64,000 nt of DNA. It comes from Candidatus Kinetoplastibacterium crithidii (GTDB taxonomy: Bacteria > Pseudomonadota > Gammaproteobacteria > Burkholderiales > Burkholderiaceae_B). The stretch lies in contig CP064915.1 in NCBI GenBank assembly GCA_027557655.1, positions 372,001-436,000 of the forward strand, written 5' to 3'. This document shows positions 1 to 9,366 of this stretch, in pieces. Positions within the stretch are counted from its first letter, which is position 1; every line of letters begins with the position of its first letter. Under the pieces are notes generated by a model that had not been told where the DNA came from, made no database searches, and saw only the letters and a program-made list of their open reading frames with translations. The position numbers were made by a program, and so were the translations under genes.

Positions 1-467
1 TAGAAAATGCTGATTTACAGATGGAGCAATATTCGCTAAAAAAAAACCATGAAGAAGAGTTGGAAGAATTAATATCAATATATGTTGATAGGGGTGTGTC
101 ATATGAGCTGGCTACTCAAGTAGCAAGCCAATTAACAGATCATAATGCTTTAGATGCTCATGCTAGAGATGAATTAGGTATATTAATACATAATAGAGCC
201 CGTCCATTACAGGCTGCTTTTGCTTCATCCATATCATTTGCCTTAGGGTCTATACTTCCAATAATGATTTCTGTTATAGTCCCGATAGCATTTCTGATTC
301 CATCAATTATAGTTGGTTCTGTTATCTGTTTAGCTGTTTTAGGGGCTATTTCTGCTATAACAGGAGGTGCAAAAGTTTGGCCAGCTGTAAGAAGAATTTC
401 TATATTAGGCGCTATATCTATGATAATTGCATCTTTTGCTGGAAGCATCTTTGAATTTATTTTATAA
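1..467 (+). CDS. VIT1/CCC1-family (DUF125) transporter, 3' part
   Basis: The frame is open to the left edge, so the gene begins outside the window; the ATG at 21 is internal. The visible part has the family's cytosolic helical stretch with the conserved run around IYVDRG and the ALDAHARDELG motif. About four hydrophobic helices follow, with a glycine-rich GAISAITGG segment. VIT/CCC1 proteins export Fe2+ or Mn2+ across membranes; the substrate here is inferred. The stop codon overlaps the 3' end of the convergent ygfZ gene by about 11 bases. The N-terminal helices of the family are not visible. Confidence 0.85.
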   Translation, partial: ENADLQMEQYSLKKNHEEELEELISIYVDRGVSYELATQVASQLTDHNALDAHARDELGILIHNRARPLQAAFASSISFALGSILPIMISVIVPIAFLIPSIIVGSVICLAVLGAISAITGGAKVWPAVRRISILGAISMIIASFAGSIFEFIL

Positions 468-1437
468 AAATTTGTGAAATATTTTGCAAGTCAAAATTTT
501 GACTTGGGTATTTTATATATAGTTCTATATTTTTATTATGAAAATTGATATCTAATTCCAATAGAATGAATATTTTGTTATCTAAAGTTACATGATCTAT
601 AATACGTCCGCATTCTATTGAATTATCTTTATTAAAAACATCATGTCCTATCAAATTTTTATCTATTATAGAATCATTTAAATAGCAGAAACCAAGAGTC
701 ATTCTATATTTTATTTTATTTTTATAGTGTATTCTTGCAATAACTTCTTGTCCAGGATAACAACCTTTATTAAAGCTAATCGCTCCTATTAAATCTAAAT
801 TAATGCTTTGTGCTATAAATAAATTACTATTTTGTATTCCAATAAATGGAAGATTACTGCAGAAATCATTATAGTGCCAAATATTTTGATATAAAACTTC
901 TGTTTTTTTTATTTGAAAAATATCACTTCTGATTAATTTATTACAACTAATATTATTAGTAATTAGCCAAAATCTATTAATATCATTATTGTTAGAAGGT
1001 GCAGAAATCCAAGTTCCAAATTCATTATAGGAAATCTCAAATTCTTTATGATTTAAATGAATAGAATTTTTTTCTTCAAATATAGTCCTATCATTTATTG
1101 CAAAATAAATTCCTAATAGTTCTTGTTTATGAATTTTTATAGCAACATCAGATTTTAGTATAAATAATTGTAATCTTTTAATAAAATATTGGACAATATC
1201 ATTTTTTATGATGCAGTAAATATTTTTATTATTTTTATCAAATTCTTTCCATAGTATGGTAGTAAATAAAACTTTTCCATTATGAGAACAATACCCAGAA
1301 AAGCAAGCTTTATCTTTTGATAAATTTATAATATCTTGAGTGTATTGTCTTTGTAAAAAAGATTCACTATCTTTACCAGTGATATTGATAATACTAAAAT
1401 TATTTAAATTTGTGTAAAACGAAAAATCTGTTTTCAT
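457..1437 (-). CDS. ygfZ: YgfZ/GcvT-like folate-binding protein (Fe-S cluster maintenance)
   Basis: 326 residues, about the usual length of YgfZ. The diagnostic KGCYPGQE motif lies near residue 225, and the N-terminus resembles the GcvT aminomethyltransferase fold (SFLQRQYTQDI). YgfZ is a tetrahydrofolate-dependent factor supporting repair or assembly of iron-sulfur enzymes such as MiaB. It is transcribed divergently from mltG and converges on the VIT-family gene with a short overlap. The motif makes the family call secure; the protein is otherwise very Ile/Asn/Lys-rich, as expected from AT-biased composition. Confidence 0.92.
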   Translation of the reverse strand: MKTDFSFYTNLNNFSIINITGKDSESFLQRQYTQDIINLSKDKACFSGYCSHNGKVLFTTILWKEFDKNNKNIYCIIKNDIVQYFIKRLQLFILKSDVAIKIHKQELLGIYFAINDRTIFEEKNSIHLNHKEFEISYNEFGTWISAPSNNNDINRFWLITNNISCNKLIRSDIFQIKKTEVLYQNIWHYNDFCSNLPFIGIQNSNLFIAQSINLDLIGAISFNKGCYPGQEVIARIHYKNKIKYRMTLGFCYLNDSIIDKNLIGHDVFNKDNSIECGRIIDHVTLDNKIFILLELDINFHNKNIELYIKYPSQNFDLQNISQIFIK

Positions 1438-1524
1438 GGTTTTTTTATATTGATAACTTCATGATAGTTAAATATTGAAAAATATAGTTAATTTATCAAG
1501 AAATTTTTATAATAGGATCAAAGA

Positions 1525-2547
1525 TTGTTTACAAATAAAATTAAAAAACTTATCTATTTGCTATTTATAATTGTAACATTTGTTTTTTATTTTTTATTTA
1601 TGTTATTTATCTTATGGACTAAGAAACCAATATCATCTTCTAAAAACGACAATGTTAGAATTATCATTAAAAATGGCTATACAACTAAAAAGGTAGCTAA
1701 GCTAATTAATGAAAAATTCAATATAAATGTTAGAAATTTTGTTTGGATGACATATATTTATAATAATGATAAATCTTTTAAAGCCGGAGAATATAAATTA
1801 TCAAGTATTGATACTCCTTTTAATATCATGAATAATTTTGTATTAGGCAAATGCTGCTATAATCAGATAACTTTTTTAGAAGGTTGGAATTTTAATCAAT
1901 TTCGTGAAACATTAGAGAGTAATATATATGTCAGGAAAACTATAACTAACATTAGTGACTCTGATTTAATGAAATTATTAGGATCTCAAATACTAATACC
2001 TGAAGGATTATTTCATCCAGATACATATTTTATATCTTTTGATACTACAGATTTTGATATCTTAAAGATGGCATATGAAAAATCAAATGAAATTGTTAGT
2101 AAATTATGGAAAGAAAGAAAAGTTAGTACAACTATAAATACTCCTTATGAAGCTATTATTCTGGCTTCTATTATAGAGAAAGAAGCAAGTAATTATATGG
2201 AAAAAGCAACTATTAGTGGGGTACTGAATAATAGATTAAAGTTAGGTATGCGTTTACAGTCAGATCCTACAGTTATATATGGTATTGGTAAGAATTTTTC
2301 AGGAAAAATCAGTAAATTTGATTTAAAAAAAGATACTCCATGGAATACATACACTAGATATGGCTTACCTAGATCTCCAATTTCATCAGTTAGTGAATCT
2401 TCTTTATGGGCTGCTTTAAATCCAGAATTGCATAATTATATATATTATGTAGCTAGAGGTGATGGAACTACAGTTTTCTCCATAAATTATGAATCTCATA
2501 ATAGTAAAGTAAAAGAATATTTATTGAAGTCAAAGGAAAATAAATGA
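1525..2547 (+). CDS. mltG: Endolytic murein transglycosylase MltG (YceG family)
   Basis: 340 residues, matching E. coli MltG. A single N-terminal membrane helix (about residues 11-30) is followed by a LysM-like region and the YceG catalytic domain. The IIEKEASN segment places the catalytic glutamate at residue 218, followed by LNNRLKLGMRLQSDPTVIYG. The enzyme cleaves nascent peptidoglycan strands at the inner membrane and limits glycan length. The start is a TTG, supported by AGGA at 1514-1517 with 7-base spacing. The stop overlaps the tmk start by 4 bases, indicating translational coupling in mltG-tmk-holB. Confidence 0.93.
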   Translation: MFTNKIKKLIYLLFIIVTFVFYFLFMLFILWTKKPISSSKNDNVRIIIKNGYTTKKVAKLINEKFNINVRNFVWMTYIYNNDKSFKAGEYKLSSIDTPFNIMNNFVLGKCCYNQITFLEGWNFNQFRETLESNIYVRKTITNISDSDLMKLLGSQILIPEGLFHPDTYFISFDTTDFDILKMAYEKSNEIVSKLWKERKVSTTINTPYEAIILASIIEKEASNYMEKATISGVLNNRLKLGMRLQSDPTVIYGIGKNFSGKISKFDLKKDTPWNTYTRYGLPRSPISSVSESSLWAALNPELHNYIYYVARGDGTTVFSINYESHNSKVKEYLLKSKENK

Positions 2548-3164
2548 TTATTCCTGGAAAATTTATAACATTTGATGGGATAGATGGAGCTGGTAAGAGT
2601 ACTCAAGCTTATTTATTATCTACTTATTTAAAGTCTAAGGGTATTGATTTAATCCTTACTAGAGAGCCTGGAGGAACTAAATTAGGAGAAAAAATAAGGG
2701 ACTTAATTCTGAGTATCGATATGTTTGTTGAAACAGAAACATTATTATTATTTGCAGCTCGTTTCGAGCATTTTAAAACAATTATAGAGCCATCTTTATT
2801 GAGTGGAAAATGGGTTATATGTGACAGATTTATCGATGCTACCTATGCATATCAAGGTTATGGTAAAAAGTTAGATTCAAATCTAATTAAGGACCTAGAA
2901 TCTTGGGTGAACTTTTCTTTTAAACCAGACATAACTTTTTTATTTGATATTTCTTTTGAGCTTATGAATACAAGATTTGCAAATAATAAAAAATTAGATA
3001 AATTTGAAAAAGAAGATAAATTATTTTTTGATAATACAAGGAAAGGTTATATACAAAGAGCTGAAATGGATAGTAACAGAATTAAAATTATAGATGCAAC
3101 AAATTCTATTGATGATATACAAACAGAAATAATTAATTACATTAATTTTGATAAAAAACTATGA
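2544..3164 (+). CDS. tmk: Thymidylate kinase
   Basis: 206 residues, standard length. The P-loop GIDGAGKST is at 12-20, the TREPGG segment near 39-44, and the DR pair at 94-95 precedes the YAYQGYG dTMP-binding region. It phosphorylates dTMP to dTDP in the cytoplasm and is essential for dTTP synthesis. The start overlaps the mltG stop and its own stop overlaps the holB start, each by 4 bases, so the three genes form a coupled operon. This order is common in proteobacteria. Confidence 0.97.
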   Translation: MIIPGKFITFDGIDGAGKSTQAYLLSTYLKSKGIDLILTREPGGTKLGEKIRDLILSIDMFVETETLLLFAARFEHFKTIIEPSLLSGKWVICDRFIDATYAYQGYGKKLDSNLIKDLESWVNFSFKPDITFLFDISFELMNTRFANNKKLDKFEKEDKLFFDNTRKGYIQRAEMDSNRIKIIDATNSIDDIQTEIINYINFDKKL

Positions 3165-4189
3165 TTGAAAATTCGTTCTTTCCTTGGCAAATAGAAATCG
3201 CAGATAAATACTTGGGAAAATCTGATAAAATACATCATGCAATTATTTTATATGGCTTAAAAGGTATAGGTAAATTTGAATTTTCTACTGCATTTGCTGC
3301 TTCTTTTTTATGTGAAAATCATGATAGTAAATTTGCTTGTAAAAAATGTATTTCTTGCAATCTAATAGAAAAAAATAATCATCCTGATTTTAAGTTATTA
3401 ATTCCAAATTCAATAGCTGATGAAAAAAAAATTAGTATGTCTTTTGATGAAAAGAAGAATACTTCGTATTCTTCTAATGAAATCCGTGTAAATCAAATAA
3501 GAGATATAATTCCATGGGTTAATATCAAGTCATATCGTAATAATAAAAAGATTGTTGTTATATATAAGGCTGATTATTTAAATACTATTTCTTCCAATGC
3601 TTTATTAAAAATGTTAGAAGAACCTAGTGATGATATTTTTTTTCTTATAGTATCTGATTGTCTGGATAAATTGTTACCAACAATAGTATCTCGTTGTCAA
3701 ATTTTGCATTTACCAATTCCTGATTATCAAATTGCTTTAAGTTGGCTTAAAAATAATAATGTAGATAATTCTAATCATTGGTTAAGTTTTTCTAGTAATG
3801 CTCCAATAGATGCATTGCATTATAGTATGAGAAGAAAAAATCCTTGTCCATCTTGGGTATATAATTTTTTAGAATTGTTATCTAATAATTTAGATGTTAA
3901 TGTTTTTTCAATGCTAGATAGTTATCCTGATGATATTTTTATCAATGAATTAATTGATATTTTTCAGAAATTATTTTTTGATTTAATTTTAGTTTCATAT
4001 AAATTTTATCCCAAATATTTTATTGATATGAAAAATATTTTAGATAAATTAAGTATTAGATCAACTACCGCTATTTTAATAAATAATTTTATTTGGTTAA
4101 ATAGGAAAAAGAAGTTATCTGATCAGCAAGTTAATAAAAAAATTTTTTTAAATAGTATTTTAAATAAAGTAATCGTATCTTTTACATAA
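3161..4189 (+). CDS. holB: DNA polymerase III delta' subunit
   Basis: 342 residues. The AAA+ clamp-loader fold shows a Walker A-like GLKGIGKFEF near 32-41 and a zinc-binding set of cysteines at 51, 60, 63 and 66. SNALLKMLEEP and IVSRCQ are the characteristic sensor/SRC-type segments. Delta' is a non-motor subunit of the clamp loader that places the beta clamp at primer ends. The C-terminal domain is poorly conserved, as usual for HolB. The start overlaps tmk by 4 bases and tatD follows after 14 bases. Confidence 0.93.
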   Translation: MIENSFFPWQIEIADKYLGKSDKIHHAIILYGLKGIGKFEFSTAFAASFLCENHDSKFACKKCISCNLIEKNNHPDFKLLIPNSIADEKKISMSFDEKKNTSYSSNEIRVNQIRDIIPWVNIKSYRNNKKIVVIYKADYLNTISSNALLKMLEEPSDDIFFLIVSDCLDKLLPTIVSRCQILHLPIPDYQIALSWLKNNNVDNSNHWLSFSSNAPIDALHYSMRRKNPCPSWVYNFLELLSNNLDVNVFSMLDSYPDDIFINELIDIFQKLFFDLILVSYKFYPKYFIDMKNILDKLSIRSTTAILINNFIWLNRKKKLSDQQVNKKIFLNSILNKVIVSFT

Positions 4190-4203
4190 TAAAGGATTTC
4201 ATA

Positions 4204-4980
4204 ATGTTTGTAGATTCACACTGTCATTTAGATTTGCAAGAATTTGATAAAGACATAGATCTTATAATGGAACAAATGTCTAATGCAAGAGTTGATTACG
4301 CTTTGGTTGCTGGTATAGATAAAAAAAATTTTAATAATATATTAAAATTAATATCAAATTATGATAATTTATATGCTTCTGTAGGAATGCATCCTGAATG
4401 TTCAAATAATGAAGATTTTTCCATAGAAGAGCTATGTTTCTTAGCAAAACATAACAAGAAAATAGTTGCAATAGGAGAAACAGGTTTAGATTATCATAGA
4501 AATGATTATAAATGTTTAGATTGGCAAAGAAATCGTTTTCGCAAACATATAAGAGCGGCAAAGATATCTATGCTACCTCTAATAATACATACTAGATCTT
4601 CAATTGTAGATGTATTAAATATTTTAAAAGAAGAGGGTGCTAGTGATGTTGGTGGTGTAATGCATTGTTTTACTGAGAACTGGGATGCAGCAAAATTAGC
4701 AATGAATTTAAATTTTTATATATCTATATCTGGAATAGTAACTTTTAAAAATGCTAGAATAGTTCATGAATTAGCGAAAAAAGTTCCTTTAGATAGGATT
4801 CTTATAGAGACAGATTCACCGTATTTATCGCCAGAGCCATATAGAGGAAAAATTAATAATCCCGCAAATGTTATTTATGTAGCCAATAAAATAGCAGAAT
4901 TACGTAAGATCACAGTTGAGGAGGTTGCTTATGCATCAAAAAGAAACTTTTTTTCTTTATTTACAAAAATAGGTTTGTAA
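4204..4980 (+). CDS. TatD-family metal-dependent hydrolase/DNase (YcfH type)
   Basis: 258 residues. The amidohydrolase-like TIM barrel opens with DSHCHLD (residues 4-10). It continues with VGMHPE, AIGETGLDYH, LIIHTR and HCFTENWD, and ends with IETDSPYLSPEP; these carry the metal-binding His, Glu and Asp residues. Family members are 3'-5' DNases or deoxyribonuclease-like enzymes; the exact substrate is not fixed by the sequence. It follows holB by 14 bases with a possible ribosome-binding site (AAAGGA, 4191-4196). The holB-ycfH order is conserved in many proteobacteria. Confidence 0.92.
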   Translation: MFVDSHCHLDLQEFDKDIDLIMEQMSNARVDYALVAGIDKKNFNNILKLISNYDNLYASVGMHPECSNNEDFSIEELCFLAKHNKKIVAIGETGLDYHRNDYKCLDWQRNRFRKHIRAAKISMLPLIIHTRSSIVDVLNILKEEGASDVGGVMHCFTENWDAAKLAMNLNFYISISGIVTFKNARIVHELAKKVPLDRILIETDSPYLSPEPYRGKINNPANVIYVANKIAELRKITVEEVAYASKRNFFSLFTKIGL

Positions 4981-4983
4981 TAT

Positions 4984-5766
4984 TTAAGGAACTATATTTA
5001 TCCAAGATTCTGTTGAGAATTTTTCTCTAGATATTTTTTTTGCTAAATTTATAGTTTTTTTGTCTAATTCAATTTTTTCAACGTGACACATTTTAGAAAA
5101 GTGGTTTATCATATTTTTAATAAACTCTAATCTGGATAATCCTGTACTAGTAAGAGTAGTATTATCTACTCTTTTATTTGCACTTTCTATGCCTTTATCA
5201 GATATTTTTTCTTTGCTAATACGTAATACTTTTGCCATTTTTTCCTGATCTATAGAGTAAGCTATAGTAGTATGATGAAGTATTGCTTTAGATAATCTTG
5301 CTTGAGCTGATCCTCCTATTTTTTTCCCATTTTCTGATTCTATGTCATTTAGTGGTTTATATTTTACGGGCACACCTAATTCCCTAAAAGAGTCTACTAC
5401 CCAGCTGTCTAGAAACTTATACGATTCTTGAAATGTTAAATCTAAAATTAATTCTTTAGGAATGCTAAGAGAATATGTAATAGTATTTCCTGGTTCTATA
5501 AACATAGCACCACCACCGGTTATTCTTCTCACTATTTTTAAATTATATTTATCAGCATATAGTTTATTCACTTCATTTTTTACCGATTGAAATCGTCCCA
5601 ACACAACAGCAGATGAATCCCATTCCCATATTCTTAGAGTAGGTAATCTTATGCCTAGATTAACTTCTTCTGTAATTTGTTGATCCAAAGCCATATGTAC
5701 ATTTGGCTCTTGATGAGCACCGTATATCAATTGCCATCTATAATCATTCCATTTTCTTATAGACAT
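4984..5766 (-). CDS. lplA: Lipoate-protein ligase A, catalytic subunit
   Basis: 260 residues, shorter than E. coli LplA (about 338) because the C-terminal accessory domain is missing. The RRITGGGAM motif at 80-88 and the KIGGSAQ motif with its lysine at 149 form the lipoyl-AMP site. HHTTIAY follows. It activates free lipoate with ATP and transfers it to E2 and H-protein lysines. The accessory domain is encoded immediately upstream as a separate gene (5757-6044), overlapping by 10 bases. This resembles the two-protein LplA/LplB ligase described in Thermoplasma. Confidence 0.9.
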   Translation of the reverse strand: MSIRKWNDYRWQLIYGAHQEPNVHMALDQQITEEVNLGIRLPTLRIWEWDSSAVVLGRFQSVKNEVNKLYADKYNLKIVRRITGGGAMFIEPGNTITYSLSIPKELILDLTFQESYKFLDSWVVDSFRELGVPVKYKPLNDIESENGKKIGGSAQARLSKAILHHTTIAYSIDQEKMAKVLRISKEKISDKGIESANKRVDNTTLTSTGLSRLEFIKNMINHFSKMCHVEKIELDKKTINLAKKISREKFSTESWINIVP

Positions 5767-6044
5767 AATAAAGCCCTTTTTATTGTCATTACAATATCTG
5801 TAGTTGAGAATCCTATAAATTCTGTATTTTCAGGTAAATTTCTTTCTATTATTTTTTTTATAACTTCATCATTTGAGTCAATTGGTAAACCATTTAGAGA
5901 TTCATTCATAATATTTAATGCTTCAGATGGCTCAAGAAAAAAATCGCCGCTGATTTGTACGTCATATATTGTATTGTTCTTATAATTAATTTCAAAATCT
6001 ATCATTACTAATTTATTTCCAGGTGCTTTATATTCTCCATGCAT
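5757..6044 (-). CDS. lplB: Lipoate-protein ligase accessory (LplB-like, C-terminal domain) protein
   Basis: 95 residues. The opening HGEYKAPGNKLVMIDFEI and the following VQISGDFFLEP resemble the lipoate-ligase accessory domain, which begins with a GEYK.pGGKLV-type segment. The remainder is a short helical domain. In split ligases this subunit is required for lipoate adenylation by LplA. It is the first gene of a two-gene unit and overlaps lplA by 10 bases, which favours joint function. No clear Shine-Dalgarno precedes the ATG, and a downstream start is possible. The family call rests on motif resemblance plus position. Confidence 0.78.
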   Translation of the reverse strand: MHGEYKAPGNKLVMIDFEINYKNNTIYDVQISGDFFLEPSEALNIMNESLNGLPIDSNDEVIKKIIERNLPENTEFIGFSTTDIVMTIKRALLCL

Positions 6045-6133
6045 TTTATATTAATTTCCTTAAGTAATTATTTATTTGTATAGGATTAAATATTGTAATA
6101 CTTTACATAATATATATTATGCGTATATTTATT

Positions 6134-7714
6134 TTATTCCCATTCTATGGTGGATGGAGGTTTATTAGAGATATCATAAACTACTCTATTAATGCCAGGA
6201 ACTTCATTAATGATTCTAGAAGAAATTCTTGATAATAAAGGTGTAGGTATATCTGACCAATTTGCAGTCATGAAGTCTGAAGTATCTACTGATCTTAATG
6301 CTATAACATATTCATATGTACGTCCATCACCCATAACTCCTACAGATTTAATAGGTAAAAATACGGCAAAAGCTTGAGAAACAGAATCATACCAACTTTT
6401 ATTGGTTAGAGTATTTTTATTATTTTTTAGTTCTTCTATAAAAATATTATCGGCACTTTGTAAAATACTGATAAATTCTTTTTTAATTTCTCCTATTATT
6501 CTAACAGCTAAACCAGGCCCAGGAAAAGGATGGCGACATATCATATCATATGGAATTCCAAGTTCTATTCCTATCTTTCTTACTTCATCTTTAAAAAGAT
6601 ATTTTAATGGTTCTAATAAAGAAAGTTTCATTTTTTCAGGAAGACCTCCAACATTATGATGAGATTTTATAATATTAGATATGCCATTTTTCCCTTTTGA
6701 AGACTCTATTACATCTGGATATATAGTTCCTTGAGCGAGCCACTTCACATTTCCAATTTTTTCAGCTTCTTCTTGAAAAACATTAATAAATTCATTTCCT
6801 ATTATTTTTCTTTTCTTTTCAGGATCAGTAACACCATTTAATCTTTTTAAGAATAAATTTGAAGCATCACAATAAATAACATTTATATCCAGTGAGGAAA
6901 ACATTGCTTTTACTTGCTCTTTCTCATTTAATCTCATCAATCCATGATCTACAAATATACAAGTTAATTTTTTTCCAATTGCTTTATTTATTAAGGCAGC
7001 AGCAACAGATGAATCTACTCCACCAGATAGCCCGAGTATTACTTTATCATTACCAACTTTAGATTTAATGTCTATAATTGCTCTTTCAATATAATTTGGC
7101 ATATCCCAGTTATAGTCGCAATTACAAATATTTATTACAAATGTTTCAAGAATTTTTTTACCAAATTCAGTATGAGTAACTTCTGGGTGAAATTGTAATG
7201 CATATAATTTCTTTTCATTGTTCTCCATTCCAGCAATTGCAGAATTTGTATGTGCAATTTTTTTAAAGCCATCTGGTAACTTCGTCACTGTATCACCATG
7301 ACTCATCCAAACTTTTAAAGAGCTATTATGATTAGCTTTTTGAATATCACCTAATAATTTACTCGTATTCGATATTATAATTTCAGCATTCCCATATTCT
7401 CTATTTGTTGAAATACTTACTTCTCCTCCTAACTGAGCAGCCATAGATTGCATGCCATAACAAATGCCGAGAACAGGAATACCTAATTCAAATACATATT
7501 TTTTAACTTTATTAGGTAATTCTTTATTAATTGATTCATGACTACCAGATATTATAATTCCAGCTAATCCCTGCTTTATTTGTTCAATTAAAGCATTTTT
7601 TTCTACATAACTATGATCAATTACTGTTGTGTATACACCTATTTCTCTTATCCTACGAGCAATCAGTTGAGTAACTTGAGAACCACAGTCAACAATTAGT
7701 ATGTTTTTATTCAT
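6134..7714 (-). CDS. guaA: GMP synthase (glutamine-hydrolysing)
   Basis: 526 residues, full length. The class I glutamine amidotransferase domain carries the nucleophile in GICYGMQ (Cys85) and the His176/Glu178 pair in QFHPEV. The ATP-pyrophosphatase domain has SGGVDSS at 230-236, and the C-terminal dimerisation domain ends with PPSTIEWE, the usual terminus. It converts XMP to GMP using glutamine. It lies 3 bases after guaB, so the two last steps of GMP synthesis are co-transcribed. Confidence 0.98.
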   Translation of the reverse strand: MNKNILIVDCGSQVTQLIARRIREIGVYTTVIDHSYVEKNALIEQIKQGLAGIIISGSHESINKELPNKVKKYVFELGIPVLGICYGMQSMAAQLGGEVSISTNREYGNAEIIISNTSKLLGDIQKANHNSSLKVWMSHGDTVTKLPDGFKKIAHTNSAIAGMENNEKKLYALQFHPEVTHTEFGKKILETFVINICNCDYNWDMPNYIERAIIDIKSKVGNDKVILGLSGGVDSSVAAALINKAIGKKLTCIFVDHGLMRLNEKEQVKAMFSSLDINVIYCDASNLFLKRLNGVTDPEKKRKIIGNEFINVFQEEAEKIGNVKWLAQGTIYPDVIESSKGKNGISNIIKSHHNVGGLPEKMKLSLLEPLKYLFKDEVRKIGIELGIPYDMICRHPFPGPGLAVRIIGEIKKEFISILQSADNIFIEELKNNKNTLTNKSWYDSVSQAFAVFLPIKSVGVMGDGRTYEYVIALRSVDTSDFMTANWSDIPTPLLSRISSRIINEVPGINRVVYDISNKPPSTIEWE

Positions 7715-7717
7715 AAA

Positions 7718-9178
7718 TTATTCTGACCTATAATTGGGAGCTTCTTTGGTTATATGTACATCATGAACATGTGATTCACTAACCCCAGCGGAAGTAATTT
7801 CGACAAACTCGGTTTTAGTTCGTAAATCATTTATTGTTGCACATCCACAATAACCCATGGCAGCTCTTAAGCCACCTATTAATTGATATATTATCGATAT
7901 TACACTACCTTTGTAAGGTACTCTTCCTTCTACTCCCTCTGGAACCAATTTATCAGCTGTTTTGTAATGTCCTTGGAAATATCTATCAGCCGACCCTTTT
8001 TCCATGGCTCCAATACTTCCCATACCTCTATATGATTTATAGGTTCTTCCCTGAAATAAACTTTCTTCTCCAGGAGCTTCTGATGTTCCAGCAAAAATAC
8101 TTCCCATCATACAGGAATGAGCACCAGCTGCTATAGCTTTAGCAATATCACCAGAGTATCTGATACCCCCATCGGCTATTACAGCAACATCTGTATTATT
8201 TAAAGCTTTTGCAACTTCGCTTATGGCTGTTATTTGAGGGACACCAACACCGGAAATGATTCTAGTTGTGCATATAGAACCTGGACCTATACCTACCTTT
8301 ACTCCGTCAACTCCATGTTCTGCTAATACCTTAGCTGCTTTTGCAGTAGCAATATTACCTCCTATAATATCAATCTGAGGGTAACTTGATTTTATGCTAC
8401 TTATAGTTTTTAATACCCCTAGAGAATGACCATGAGCAGTATCTACAACTATAACATCAACACCAGCGCGAACTAATTTTTCAACACGTTCTATTGTTTC
8501 GTTACCTATTCCTACAGCTGCTCCCACTCTTAATTGACCACGAGAATCTTTATTAGCTGTTGGATGCTCTGTATTTTTTACTATATCTTTAACAGTAGCC
8601 AAGCCCCGTAATTCAAAATCAGAATTTACTATAAGAACTCTTTCTAATCTATGCTTATGCATTAAAGCTTGTGCATCCAATAAAGTTGCACCCTCCTCCA
8701 TTACCACTAAACGTTCTTTAGGAGTCATGATGTTTTTTAATGGTTGATTCAAATTAGTTTCAAAACGCAAGTCTCTATTAGTTATGATTCCTACAACTTT
8801 ACCATTTGCAACAACTGGTAAACCAGAAATTCCAAATTTTCGTTGTAAATTTATGGCTTCTGAAACATTCATTTCTGGTGTTACAGTTATAGGATCTATA
8901 ACAATTCCAAATTCATGCCTTTTGACTTTTGATACTTCATGAGCTTGTTGATCAGGAGTAAGATTCTTATGTATTATTCCAATTCCCCCCTCCTGTGCTA
9001 GGGCAATTGCTAATCTAGATTCCGTTACTGTATCCATTGCGGCTGATACAAAAGGTGTTTTTAGTTCAATATTTTTTGTAAGTTTTGTTATAAGAGAAGT
9101 GTTTTTAGGTAAAATTTCTGAATATGCAGGAACTAACAACACATCGTCAAATGTGAAAGCCTTTTTCAAAGTAAGCAT
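7718..9178 (-). CDS. guaB: IMP dehydrogenase
   Basis: 486 residues, the normal length. The catalytic barrel is interrupted by a paired CBS module at about 95-200. The active-site loop GPGSICTTRIISGVG places the catalytic Cys at 303. The later RGMGSIGAM and RVPYKGS segments form the flap and the mobile loop. It oxidises IMP to XMP with NAD+, the committed step to GMP. It is upstream of guaA in a two-gene operon. Retention fits a symbiont that makes its own guanine nucleotides. Confidence 0.98.
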   Translation of the reverse strand: MLTLKKAFTFDDVLLVPAYSEILPKNTSLITKLTKNIELKTPFVSAAMDTVTESRLAIALAQEGGIGIIHKNLTPDQQAHEVSKVKRHEFGIVIDPITVTPEMNVSEAINLQRKFGISGLPVVANGKVVGIITNRDLRFETNLNQPLKNIMTPKERLVVMEEGATLLDAQALMHKHRLERVLIVNSDFELRGLATVKDIVKNTEHPTANKDSRGQLRVGAAVGIGNETIERVEKLVRAGVDVIVVDTAHGHSLGVLKTISSIKSSYPQIDIIGGNIATAKAAKVLAEHGVDGVKVGIGPGSICTTRIISGVGVPQITAISEVAKALNNTDVAVIADGGIRYSGDIAKAIAAGAHSCMMGSIFAGTSEAPGEESLFQGRTYKSYRGMGSIGAMEKGSADRYFQGHYKTADKLVPEGVEGRVPYKGSVISIIYQLIGGLRAAMGYCGCATINDLRTKTEFVEITSAGVSESHVHDVHITKEAPNYRSE

Positions 9179-9291
9179 TGTTAATATCTAATAATTTTAT
9201 ATGAAACATCTATTATACTTTTTTTATAAAAATAAATAATGGTGTTTTGTTAGATAAGCAACATAATTATAATTATTATTTAACAATATTT

Positions 9292-9339
9292 CATAAAAAA
9301 ATAGTATTAGAGTTACCAGAAAGCAACCCTAATACTATT
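9292..9339 (-). terminator. Rho-independent terminator of cstA-ybdD
   Basis: Inverted repeat with arms at 9300-9314 and 9325-9339 (15 bases, one mismatch) and a 10-base loop. Read on the minus strand, the stem is followed directly by a run of T residues. It lies 28 bases past the ybdD stop and before guaB, so it should end the cstA-ybdD transcript. Confidence 0.8.
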
Positions 9340-9366
9340 ATCAGGTTTTATTATTGATACCCTATT

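Noticed and set aside
158..448. 96-codon minus-strand frame inside the VIT-family gene
   Set aside because: Antisense shadow of a recognisable coding frame, with no family resemblance or ribosome-binding site.
6106..6121. 16-base perfect palindrome just past the guaA stop
   Set aside because: Consists almost only of A and T, has no T tail, and is easily due to chance at this composition.
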